64,000 nt of DNA from Oasisia sp. SBJ-2009 (taxonomy: Eukaryota > Annelida > Polychaeta > Sabellida > Siboglinidae), in assembly GCA_964017155.1 (NCBI GenBank), contig OZ024865.1:16738377-16802376 (forward strand), written 5' to 3'. This document shows, one piece after another, positions 31,633-45,250 of the stretch. Each line of letters opens with the position of its first letter. Within the stretch, counting starts at the first letter, position 1. The notes under the pieces are model-generated. The model saw only the letters and a program-made list of their open reading frames with translations, made no database searches and was not told where the DNA came from. The position numbers were made by a program, and so were the translations under genes.

Positions 31633-32499
31633 GCAGCCAGGCAGGCAGGCAGGCAGTCAGGCAGTCAGACAGACAGACAGTCAATGTTACACCGTCAGGT
31701 TGCTGTCTGCTCAGGTGAATCAATATGAATCTTTCGATCTTGGTATTTAAATATGGGATGCTATTACTGAAATCTCATTTACCTGTTGCCATATAAGCAA
31801 ACCATTAATATATAAGCCACCATTCACAGCACACCTCAGGGTCAAAGTTCAAACAGGTTCTAATTGGTAGGCGGCGGTTTCCATTTTTTAGTTTGCCACC
31901 ATATATGCTATTATTTGGCTCTGCGATAATACAGTTAATCTTCAGAAGTACCAGAACACAAACGTATTCATGTCACCAAACTGTTGTTTTGTATATCTTG
32001 GAAAGTTGCTGCGACTTATCTTACTCAGGTGTGTGCAGTGCATTCTGGGAAGGTAAAGTCACACAATTTTTACTGTGTCTATCTTTGATAACAGGTGCGG
32101 TTGGTCATACTCTGGTGTCTGCAATGCATTCTGGGAAGGTGACGATGTGTACAGTCAGCTGATTAAGAAGCTCGAGCGAGCGAACTTCACAGAGAACGGG
32201 GTGAAGTTTGCGTTTACAAACCGACAGTACCTGGAGGGGTACTCCATCTACCAGTACAAGGACAGGAGTCAGCCCCGCAAGGTGGGAGCTTGTCTGCAGA
32301 CACTCAGTGTAGTGATGTTGAATATTCAAGCAGATTGTAGTGTAGAAAAAAAATGAATTTATAATTGAATATTATTTAGTAAAATGTTTATCAAATCTGT
32401 CATCCTCTCATTTACACCGATCTCCAATCTTCCTGCCTATCTCTCTCACTTAATTTCTCTGACATCAGTTCTCTCTATCTCTCTCTATCTCTCTCTGTA

Positions 32500-32531
<32 letters not shown>

Positions 32532-35500
32532 ACACCATCTCTTTATCACTTTAATTTTCTTTTTCTTCACATTCTTGTTCCATTGTTCACCATGTTTTTC
32601 TATCTAACTTTCTCTCTCACCATTTCTCTTTCTCCCTCTCACTTTCTCCAGTTCTCTTTCTCCCTCTCACTTTCTCCATTTCTCCTTTCATTTTCTCTCT
32701 ATTTCTCCCATTCACTTTCTCTCCAGTTAGCTTTCTCCCTCCACTGTCTCTATCAGTGTATCTTTCTTAATTTGTTTTCTTTCCAGTTTTCTTTTTCCTC
32801 ATGCATCTCGACATTTATAGGATGGCTCCCGCGATCCCACAAAATTATGTTTTGGTTAATGGGAGTCGCCAAGCATTGTTGTATAAATTAATTGAGCACA
32901 GTGCGCATCAAAATGTGAACTAAATTTAGTCTCAGTATACGTGTACATGGTTGATTTTTTTTAGCTACTATTGGTGTACTTTACAAAGCTTAAATGACAT
33001 TAACATTTTATATAGCGAGCGGTGGTTGCGCGGTAGAGGGCCAGACTGTCAATCGAGAGGATGGTAGTTCAATCCCACCTACCGCCGTTTTAAAACTTAA
33101 GGCAAGTTTTTTTCCACCCCACATTTGCCTGTGTCTTTCGGAAGAGACACTAAAACCCGGTGATCACTTCTATCTGGTGTCTATGCCAGGGGAAGTAAAA
33201 GGCCCCACACAGGGGGTAAATATGTAACCTGTAGTGGATTCACTAATTCTCGTTGGACCTTAAATGTCCTGCAAAGGGCCCTGTCCAATATCTGAGAGAA
33301 AAGAGACAGATATAGACTATGCCAAAGGTAAATGATTGACTTAGCCAAATGTGTGTCTTGCAGGTTGCCTCCTTCAAAGGGTCAGTTCTGACCATGGCAG
33401 TGGCGGGACTAGGAGACGACTACAAGGTGACCACCACCTCCTGTGGCAGCAGTTGTGGTCAGTGTCAGTCCGCGGGGGGCAAGGCGGAGCAGTTTGACTA
33501 TGTCAGTGGTGACATCATCATAGGAGGTGAGTGAGTGAGTGAGTGGGTGAGTGGGTGGGTGGGTGAGTGGGTGGGTGAGTGGATGGGTGGGTGAGTGGGT
33601 GGGTGAGTGAGTGGGTGAGTCGGTGGGTGGGCGGGCGGATGGGTGGGTGAGTGGTGAGTGAGTGGGTGGGTGGGTGAGTGAGTGAATGAGTCGGTGAGTG
33701 GGTGGGTGGGTGGGTGAGTGGGTGGGTGGGTGGGTGGGCGGTTGGGTGGGTGGGTGAGTGAGTGAGTGAGTGAGTGTGTGGGTGGGTGAGTGAGTGAGTG
33801 AGTGAGTGAGTGAGTGAGTGAGTGAGTGAGTGAGTGAGTGGGTGGGTGGGTGGGTGGGTGGGTGGGTGGGTGAGTGTGGGTGAGTTTATTTGGTAAAACA
33901 TTATAATACATGCACAAACAATGCCAGTAAGGTAAGACTGTGTTGTTTACAGGTGTGTTTGACCTGCACCTGGCGGGCAGCAACGCGTTCACCTGTGGGG
34001 ACTTAAACCCCCACCAGGGCGTGCCACTGATGGAAGCGTTCAAGTACGCACTGAGTGTCGTCAACGACCACGACAAGGACAGTATCTTCAAGGACAAGCT
34101 GAAGGGGGTGAAACTGGGGGGCTTGAGTCTGGACGCGTGTGAGAGTGCCACAAGGGCGGGCAACCTTCTCGCCAACCTCCACAGCGGCTATCAGTCTCTC
34201 GTGACCTCTTCTGGGGTCATCAACTCGACCAACATTGCTGTATACATTGGGGCCATGGACAGTGACACATCCAAGCAAATGGCCCGCGTCCTCAATGTTG
34301 TACGCATACCTCAGATCAGGTACGGTGAACCTCAGATCAGGTACGGTGAATGAGTGCTACTGCGTTGAGTAGCAAGACTTAACAAGATTTAACAGTTAAT
34401 TAATTAATCAGTTTCAAGTAAACTAAGTGTCAAATTAAATGCATAATCCCAACTTTTTTAAACAATACTTTATCGTGATAAAGTATTGTGCTTTGGAACT
34501 TTGCCACCATTCAGAAAGGCACTAAACGCACATTTTCAAAGGATGTTACTGCTGACTTTTTAAATATTCAATGACATTTGAGTAAATATCTTATATTATT
34601 TTTACAAATGTATTGACTGTATTTATTTATATATTCCATCATTTAGTATGTAAATAGAGTAATAATTAGTTTTATTTATTTATTGATTTATTTTGCTCAT
34701 CATCATTAATTCTATATGGTATTTAATTAACAGTTTTAATACGACTAATTTAACGTTTGTACATTTTTTATTTGAAAAATGTTCAGTTGTATTTATTAGT
34801 ATTAATATTAGTTTTAACACATCATAAATAGCTTTATATTTTATTGTACAGTGCTTTGAGCATATTTGGATATTGCGCTTTATAAATAATAAATATTTTT
34901 ATTAAATATTGTAATAGAAAATGCATAATTGTGGTCTGACACCCGATAACTTGCTGAATCTTACAGCTATGGAGCTACGAGTGTTGAACTGAGTGACGAG
35001 GCCACCTACCCCTACTTCCTGCGTACTGTGCCAGCGGATGACAAACAGGCCCGGGCCATGATTGCCCTCCTGGTCCGATTCCAAGTGAAATATGTACAGG
35101 TGGGGACAGATCAACATTTAATTTCTCTGTTGGTAATTTTTTCAATTTTAATTCATTTTTTTTCAATTCAATATGATTTATTCAAACAACATTCAACAAA
35201 CATTACAATTTAAGACTATACAAATATGCTATACACATAATGTTGATTGAAGGGAATACACAAGAAGTTAAAAACTTGTAGTCAAGAATGTATCTCCGAA
35301 CACAATATTTGTGTCACAACCGTAATATAAGAAATAATTATTATAATGTAAATAAAATTTGTGTTTATTTGTTGGAATTAGTATTTATCTAAGTTAGTAT
35401 CTGTTTGCGTGAATTTTGTTTTTATTGGCAATATCTTATGTAAAATGTGCATGATTTACCCAGGATGCACAGCATGAATGAAGTCGAGGAATAATGAATA

Positions 35501-38500
35501 ATGGTGATGGAGGTTATGTGTGTTCATCATGTCTGTATATAATATCACATTAATAAATATCCGTGGACATGAACGTGTTTAACATATTCTCACTGATGAA
35601 GAGTGCACATTCTCACAGCAAAAACCTTTTAGAATAATATCTTTACAAATGTGCAGTTTACCATAACAAAGCATAGAGTGCTGCTAGATCGCGTAGTATG
35701 GTCAGCCAGCAAAACCATTGGCATGACACTCCCTACAGTGGATGAACTCTACGAAACATATATGATGAAAAGAACAATGGAGTTCTTAAAGGATACTTCT
35801 CACCCCTTTAACGAATTCTACTATGTTGCACAATCTGGTTGTAGATACATTTTCAAAAGAACACGCACGAACCGTTATCGTCACACTTTTCTTCCAACTT
35901 CTGTTAGGCTACTAAACGTGAAATCGGGCAGGGGAAAATTATCAGAGAGGATGGGGGGATAAAATATATTATACACATTGTCAATACTAAATGTTGTTGT
36001 GTTATGTTGTGTTATGTGAATATCTACCACAAGAATTTCCTCTTTGGGGGACTATTAAAGGTTATTGTATTGTGTTGTGTTGTGTTGTGTTGTGTTGTGT
36101 TGTGTTGTGTTGTGTTGTGTTGAGTTGTGTTGTGTTGTGTTGTGTTGTGTTGTGTTGTGTTGTGTTGTGTTGTGTTGTGTTGTGTTGTGTTGTGTTGTGT
36201 TGTGTTGTGTTGTGTTGTACGTGTCGTGTCGTTCGTGTCGTGTCGTGTCGTGTCGTGTCGTGTCGTGTCGTGTTGTGTTGTGTTGTACATGTTGTGTTGT
36301 GTTGTACATGTTGTGTTGTGTTGTGTTGTGTTGTGTTGTGTTGTGTTGTGTTGTGTTGTGTTGTGTTGTGTTGTGTTGTGTTGTGTTGTGTTGTGTTGTG
36401 TTGTGTTGTGTTGTGTTGTGTTGTGTTGTGTTGTGTTGTGTTGTGTTGTGTTGTGTTGCACGTGTTGCACGTGTTGCACGTGTTGCACGTGTTGCACGTG
36501 TTGCACGTGTTGCACGTGTTGCACGTGTTGCACGTGTTGCACGTGTTGCACGTGTTGCACGTGTTGCACGTGTTGCACGTGTTGTACGTGTTGTACGTGT
36601 TGTACGTGTTGTGTTGTGTTGTACGTGTTGCGTTGCGTTGCGTTGCGTTGCGTTGCGTTGCGTTGCGTTGCGTTGCGTTGCGTTGCGTTGCGTTGCGTTG
36701 CGTTGCGTTGCGTTGCGTTGCGTTGCGTTGCGTTGCGTTGCGTTGCGTTGCGTTGCGTTGCGTTGCGTTGCGTTGCATTGCATTGTATCTTGGCACATGA
36801 ATGTAGTAAATTGTAGTATTATACCGCAGTGCCCCCTGTCCACAGGTGGTGCATTCACCCAGTTCGTACGGGGCCCAGGGAGCGGCAGAGTTCACACGGC
36901 AGGCGAAACACAGGAGCATCTGCATTGCCCAGAACACGACCTTTGACCCCAGCGTAGCAACAGCCAATGATGTTGTCACTCACATGCTGAAGAAGCGAGA
37001 TGCTAACGTTGTTGTGGTGTTCCTTGATCCACACCACATCAAACCCTTCCTTGAGGGCATTCGCAACAACCCCAGCGCATACGGGCACTTCCACTTCATA
37101 GGCTCCGAGGTAACTACAGCTCTGGTCAATTTGGTCACAGCGTGAAGAGCTCATTACGTGTATGTGCGTGTGTGTGCGTGCGTGCGTGCGTGCGTGCGTG
37201 CGTGTGTGTGCATGCGTGCATACATGCTTTAAGGATGGGATAAATCTGGAGTTTCATTCGAATCGAATATCGAATCAATAACCTCAACATTTGGAATACG
37301 AATCAAATATTGAATTGAATACGAATATTCAGTGGGTTCATATTCAATTAGAATACTGAACGGTGTCGAGATATCTGTGCCGGAGTCGTTGGTCTCATGA
37401 CCATACATTTTTGTTTACTTTCTGACGTAACCATGAAAACGATTTCTTACAATTGCCAAACTTATCATCACATATGTTATGTTCATATACACACACTAGG
37501 TTACAAAATAAAATCATTTACATTTCCTGTAAAGAATAAAATTCAGAAAACAAACTCACGCAAAACTCAATACGATCTGCGCCTACGGGGTCTACGCGTA
37601 GCTCGGTGATTACTGTAAGATTGGTAACCTGGGAAGACTATTGCCTGTTGACCCCAGTTTTGTCTCCCAGGTGTGGGCCAACAGCCGTGACTTCCTGGAA
37701 GGGAATTTGGCCGCGGAGGCAGCGGCGGGGGCGGTCATTCTGGGGGTGGAGACGGCTGACCTCAAGGAGTTTGACCAGTTCCTCAGCAACGAACACTTCA
37801 GCACCAGCGGTAACAACAACGCCTGGTTTGACGAGTACTTCCAGTGGCTGTACCAGTGTCATCTTCCCGCCGGGTCAATGCAGGTACTGTTCTGTTGATT
37901 GCGTCAAACTATAACCATATAATAATAATAATAATATATTTATTTGGTATAGCGCCACATCCATAATCGTTCGTGGCGCTTCACAACATATAATTTATAA
38001 GACATAAAAAGATATATGTATACAATAAAATATATACTAGTGTTTTTAAAATAAATAAAAAATATATGTATAGGTATATAAATAAATAAAATTAGTATGG
38101 TATTAAATAGCATAGCCCTTTTAAATAAATAAATAAATTATGTATTAGTCATAAAAATACATAATCATCGGTCTAGTATATAATTACATTACAATGATAT
38201 TGATAAATGATGGTATTAGTAATAAATAGTTTAGTATATGTTAAAACTGTTTTAAAATGACGTAACAATAATGCCTATATATAATGCCTACTATAATGAT
38301 ATGATGCATTTTAGGAATTAATTTACTTTTTTTAATTTACTTTTTTTTAATAATTTTTTTATTATGTAATAATTATAATTGAGACAATGTGAAGTGTTGA
38401 GACGAGGGTGGAGTGTTGAGAAGAGTGTTATGTGTAGAAGGGGATGAGGTGTTGAAAGGGAGTGAAATGGTGGGAAGATATAGAAGTGCTTAGAAGGGGA

Positions 38501-41500
38501 TGAGATGATTAGAAAGTGTGACGTGTTTAGAAGGGGTGAAGGGTTTAGAAAGGGGTGAAGTGTTTAGAAGGGGGTGAAGTGTTTAGAAAGGGGGTGAAGT
38601 GTTTAGAAAGGGGGTGAAGTGTTTAGAAGAGGGTGAAGTGTTATGAAAATGGTAATGTGTTTTGAAGGGGGTGAAGTGTTTAGAAGGGGTGAGGTGTTTA
38701 GAAAGGGGGTGAAGTATATAGAAGGGGGTGAAGTGTTTAGAAGGGGGTGAGGTGTTTAGAAAGGGGGTGAAGTGTTTAGAAAGGGGTGAAGTGTTTGGAA
38801 GGGGGTGAAGTGTTTAGAAGGGGATGAAGTATTTAGAAAAGGGTGGTGTTTAGAAGGGGTGAAGTACATGTTGAAAAAGGGTTGAAATATTGAGAAGGGG
38901 GTGAAGTGTTGAGAAGACGGCAAACTGCTTAGAAGGCATGAGACTTTCAGAAAGAAGGTGCAGTGCTTAGAAGAACTCTGAGTATTCTTAGACCGTGTTA
39001 TATAATATAAGAACTTGACACTTGACTTACCTCTAACTAGTGTCTATTGTTGCAGGAGAAGTTTCCTAAGCCGTGCAGTGAAATAAAGAAGGGAGCGGCA
39101 CGAGCTGCAGCCTATCAGCAGGTTTGTTACAAGTACATTGTTACATGTGTGATGATTGGCTGTTCATCTGTTGAGAATATAAGGCAGATCAGGATAAACC
39201 ACTTCTGATGCTGTGCAACATTGGGATAGAGCTAAACAATAACAATGTTGTGCAAATGTGTATGGGTTTATACAGAATAAAAAAAAGTAAAAACGATGCT
39301 TTTGCAGAAGTGTGACCTAACACACAATGTAATACATAAGGTGCATGTCTAACAGAAACTTCATAATTTTTTAATTCATAATTTTATAAACATCTCCGTT
39401 AGAATGTTGAAACTGAAGAGAGTGAAGATGTACCTGTAAGGGTTAATAATATCAACAAGAGGAATGCAACCTATCTAATGAGTTGTTACTCTTGTTTAAC
39501 TGACTGTCGGCCGGCTGCATAACTATGCCGAGAAGACAGTCTGGTGATTCTGCCGGCTTTTGAATATTATCTGCATGATCTATACAATGCTGGATACTGG
39601 TTAATCCTGCCGTAATTTCTATTTGATAAACAACTGCAAATTTGTATTTTTATTTATTTATATTAATACAAGTAAATTTTTTAATAGTTTTTATAATACA
39701 GCATTATTTGATAAAAAAGTATCCTTATTTAATTTGTATGCTAGCCGTGTGGGGCTAGACAATGCTGCCACCTCACGAATACTGTAAATTTGAATTTCAA
39801 ACTTATTTTTGTGGAAATGTAAGTTCAATGTTAAATACTTTTCATAGGATATAATTATCTTGTAAAAGTATATTGTTATTTTAATTTTTATTTCATAGAT
39901 GGCCTGAGAGCCAATCAGCGTCTCTATCTTAATCTGGGGTAAGGCCGCCCCGGCGGTTACAAATGCAGAGCATTAGTTTCCCATGCCGAGTTGAGGGGCT
40001 TAAAAGTGCTGCCACCCCACGGAGCCTGGGTAACTGAGGCTAATGGGTTGTGTGTGTGTTTGACAGGACCCCTATGTCCTGTACACAGTGAATGCCGTGT
40101 ACGCCGCGGCTCTGGGGGTCGATGCGGCCCTCAGGAAGCTGTGCGGAGATGACTACAATGGCGTCTGTCAGGCGTATCTCACCTCCAGTACACGCAGCGA
40201 ACCTACACTCGCAGGGATCAAGGCTGCCAGGTAAGTGGGGCATGTCTGATTGTGTATTTAAAAAGTAAAAAAGTAAAGGCAAGTTCTTTTATAGCGCAGT
40301 ATCCAGTCCTCAGGACCGTTCAAAGCACTTTACACTTTACTTCCCTGACAGACCTGTTCACTCAGACACCATCTCGGCTTCTCTGGGAAGCATCCAGCCA
40401 TATGCTACAATTAATGTGCGAAGGCTGCTCGTACACATATCCACCACTGTTAATAGCCAGGTACTCATTTATTCAGCTGAGTGAACTGGAGCAATGTAGA
40501 GTGAAAAAATGCCAAAGGCTTTAATACAGCAGCCAGGATTCGAACCCGTGTTATTGTAGTCGAGAGTCCGAAGCTCTACCCCTGAGCAACTGCGCTCTAC
40601 TTTGTGACCACATGTTCGATTGTGTATGTTACTTTGTGACCTCATGTTAGTTTGTGTATGTTACTTTGTGACCACATGTTCGATTGTGTATGTTACTTTG
40701 TGACCTCATGTTAGTTTGTGTATGTTACTTTGTGACCTCATGTTCAATTGTGTATGTTACTTTGTGACATCGTGTCTGATTGTGTGTGTTACTTTGTGAC
40801 TTCATGTCTGATTGTGTGGGTTACTTTGTGACCTCATGTTCGATTGTGTATGTTACTTTGTGACCTCATGTTAGTTTGTGTATGTTACTTTGTGACCTCA
40901 TGTTCGATTGTGTATGTTACTTTGTGACCTCATGTTTGATTGTGTATGTTACTTTGTGACCTCATGTCTGATTGTGTATGTTACTTTGTGACCTCATGTT
41001 CGATTGTGTATGTTACTTTGTGACCTCATGTTTGATTGTGTATGTTACTTTGTGACCTCATGTCTGATTGTGTATGTTACTTTGTGACCTCATGTTCGAT
41101 TGTGTATGTTACTTTGTGACCTCATGTTCGATTGTGTGTGTTACTTTGTGACCTCATGTCTGATTGTGTGTGTTAATTTGTGACCTCATGTCTGATTGTG
41201 TGTGTTACTTTGTGACCTCGTGTCTGATTGTGTGTGTTACTTTGTGACCTCGTGTCTGACTGTGTATGTTACTTTGTGACGTCATGTTTGATTGTGTATG
41301 TTACTTTGTGACCTCCTGCCTGACTGTGTATGTTACTTTGTGACCTCATGTCTAATTGTGTGTGTATGTTACTTTGTGACCTCATGTCTGACTGTTTATG
41401 TTACTTTGTGACCTCGTGTCTAATTGTATATGTTACTTAGTGACCTCATGTCTAATTGTGTATGTTACTTTGTGACCTCATGTCTGACTGTGTATGTTAC

Positions 41501-44484
41501 TTTGTGACCTCGTGTCTAATTGTATATGTTACTTAGTGACCTCATGTCTAATTGTGTATGTTACTTTGTGACCTCATGTCTGACTGTGTATGTTACTTTG
41601 TGACCTCGTGTGTCTAATTGTGTATGTTACTTTGTGACCTCATGTTAGTTTGTGTATGTTACTTTGTGACCTCATGTTCGATTGTGTATGTTACTTTGTG
41701 ACCTCATGTTTGATTGTGTATGTTACTTTGCCAACTAATTTCTGATTGTGTATGTTACTTTGTGACCTCGTGTCTGATTGTGTATGTTACTTTGTGACCT
41801 CGTGTCTGATTGTGTATGTTACTTTGTGACCTCGTGTCTGATTGTGTATGTTACTTTGTGTCCTCGTGTCTGATTGTGTATGTTACTTTGCGACCTTGTA
41901 CCTGTGAACTGCCACAGTTTTACTGGATATCCGTCTTCAAATTGTGCCAGGTATTGTTCTCACGGTTGAAGCGTCATGATTGGTGAAGTCAATAAACTTG
42001 GTTTGTTTGGAGGGCAAACAGCCCGGACTTGAGAGGACACTTGTCACTACCTTCAAGTGATTTCCCAAAAGAATATTATAAAACTGCCTACCTCTTTGTC
42101 ATTGGCAACTGACACTGCAGGCTCGTTGATGTTAGATTCCAAGACTTTCACACAGATAACGTTTGTCTTGACTGACATTGACATGTGACGTTGCAGATTC
42201 ACGGATGCCACGAAGCAGGTGTTTGAGTATGACAATGGAGAGAGCATTCGTGGCTACCACATCTACAGCATCACCAAGTCACATGGCGGGGACTTCAACA
42301 ACGTAAGTGTCTTCTACGTCAACTACTACTCGGGTCTCGGGTGGTTTCCTCCAAACAGCCAAAACTTGGGCTAACGTAGGAGTTGTCCTTCTCTAGAATT
42401 AGTGAGTCCACTACAAGTTACACATTTACCCCCAGTGTGGGATCTTTTGTTTTAATGTTTTAAATCATCATGTATAGATTATATTACAAGACCATGTGTG
42501 TATGTTCGACATGTGTATTTTATGTTCTTTTTACACTACATTTTATTTTATACTATATTGAATTAATTTTATTCCGACAGACAAACACTTAAAAATGAAA
42601 TGAAAAGTAACCCGTAAAGCCAATAAAATCATTAATGATAATACACATATTCTATATAACGAGTGCATCCTTCTGCCCTCGTCCAGAAGGTTCAGAACTA
42701 TCATATCCAAAACAAATAGAAAGCGAGACTCATTCATTCCAATGTCTGTACGACTTCTCAACGATAAACACCTCTGACGTTGTGTGTATGTTGTATTTTG
42801 TTTCTTTTATTTTTTATTTGTTAAAGGACGACCACAGTTATAATTATAACTATAATTTAAAAATTATGTTATAGCTTAGTCTTGTATTTTATTATGATTA
42901 ATGCTTATATACTGTTTTAATAATGAATTTATCTGTATTTTTATTTCTCTACTCCTGTATTTTATATTTTTATGACGAACGCTGCAAAATGAATTTCCCG
43001 GTCCGGGACAATAAAGTGTTATTGTATTATTGCACTGCACTGCACTGCACCGCACTGCACCGCACCGCACCGCACCGCACCGCACCGCACCGCACTGCAT
43101 GTTTTGTATTGTTTTGTTTTGTTTTGTATTGTATTGTTTTGTATTGTTTTGTATTGTATTGTATTGTATTGTATTGTATTGTATTGTATTGTATTGTATT
43201 GTATTGTATTGTATTGTATTGTATTGTATTGTATTGTATTGTATTGTATTGTATTGTATTGTATTGTATTGTATTGCATTGTATTGTATGTTTTTTATAT
43301 TGTATATGACTGTGTTGTATGTCACAGGTGGGTAGTTACGATGACACACACCTGCTCAAGATTGACGCCAACTTCAAGGTGAACTGGGTGTCCAATTGTG
43401 AGGCCAAGGGCGCATGCTCTGAGTGTCCACTGATTGGTCAACACCACTCCCAGTACATGCAGCGTCACGCCCCCGAGGACATCAACATCGTGGGTCTGTT
43501 TGATGTCCACGGGGCGAGTGTAGACACCCTCCAGTGTGGTCCTCTCAACACCCACACGGGCTTCTACAACCTCCTGGCCTTCTTCTACGCCCTCGACCAG
43601 GTGGGTACAGAAACAGTCTCTTTAACCGATTAGCACTCAAGTCAGGCATTGACGGTCACCCCAAATCTCCTCAGGTCGGCCATAGGCATAGCCAGTCACT
43701 GAATACGGCACAGCGTTTGAATTAATTTTACGTGGTTGCATCTAGTAATTAAGAGATGCAATCAATGCAACACCTATCTAGACATATAACATTAAATTGT
43801 GGCTATTTTGGTAATTTCCGTTCTCAAAAATATAATAATTTAAAATTTGAAAACCGAAAATAGAATCAGTACGTTTCTTTTAATGGAGCTGAACCCACAA
43901 AACAAACGTTTGGCATCGGAAGTTGAAAAATGTCTACGAGAAAGGTCATGAACACATACATGCACAGATACTTCACACACGCACACACACACACGCACGC
44001 ACACACATATGTGACTCAATTACAGTTAGATTATTAATATCAGGTGAATGATGACCCAACAAAGTTCAAACTGGCCAGCAATGTGAAGCTGGGCGCTACG
44101 GCCATTGATACCTGCGGTAGTCCAGTGCGAGTGACCGCGGACGTTTTTGCCATCCTCTCCGGCCGGGGCCTGGACTGGCGAGACAGTGAGAGGGTGGCCC
44201 CGGACTCGGTGGTCGCCTACGTTGTTGGGGGCGGTAGTGGCAACTCCGTGGCGGCGACACGGCTCCTGTCACCCCGGCAGATCACCACCATCAGTCCCAC
44301 AGCGACGGCCGATGCCCTCAGTGGCGACCCCTACTTCCTGCGCACCGTCCCGCCGAATAATGTGCAGGCGGCGGCCATGGCTGACATCACGGCCGCCTTG
44401 GACTGGGTCTACTTCAGGTGGGTACTGCTTGGGAATATGTGTACAGATGTCACATACATACATACCACTTGTACACATGCACAG

Positions 44485-44515
<31 letters not shown>

Positions 44516-44686
44516 TACACATGCACGTATGTACACACACACACCACATGCACACACGCACAGACACACACACACACACACGTATGTACACACGCACACA
44601 TGCAGGCGTGCGTGTGCGCACACACACACACACACACCACACACCACACACCACACACCACACACCACACACCACACACCACACAC

Positions 44687-44735
<49 letters not shown>

Positions 44736-44959
44736 ACACTCATACACACACACCCACACTGCACACACACACACACACACATGCACCCACGTATGTACAC
44801 ACGCACGTATGTACACACGCACACACGTATGTACACACGTACACATGCACGCGTGCGTGCGCGCCCACACACACACACACACACCACACACCACACACCA
44901 CACACCACACACCACACACCACACACACACACACATTACACTCATACACACACACCCAC

Positions 44960-45015
<56 letters not shown>

Positions 45016-45196
45016 CACCCACGTATGTACACACGCACGTATGTACACACGCACACACGTATGTACACACGCACACATGCACGCGTGCGTGTGCGCCCAC
45101 ACACACACACCACACACCACACACCACACACCACACACCACACACCACACACCACACACCACACACCACACACCACACTCATACACACACACCCAC

Positions 45197-45250
<54 letters not shown>

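Noticed and set aside
36024..36979. Long open frames on both strands (up to 305 codons) of CVVL or TQHN repeats
   Set aside because: They are translations of pentamer satellites with a period that avoids stops; they lie in a receptor intron.
33527..41895. CRISPR-like repeat arrays
   Set aside because: Units are adjacent with no unique spacers and lie in eukaryotic introns.
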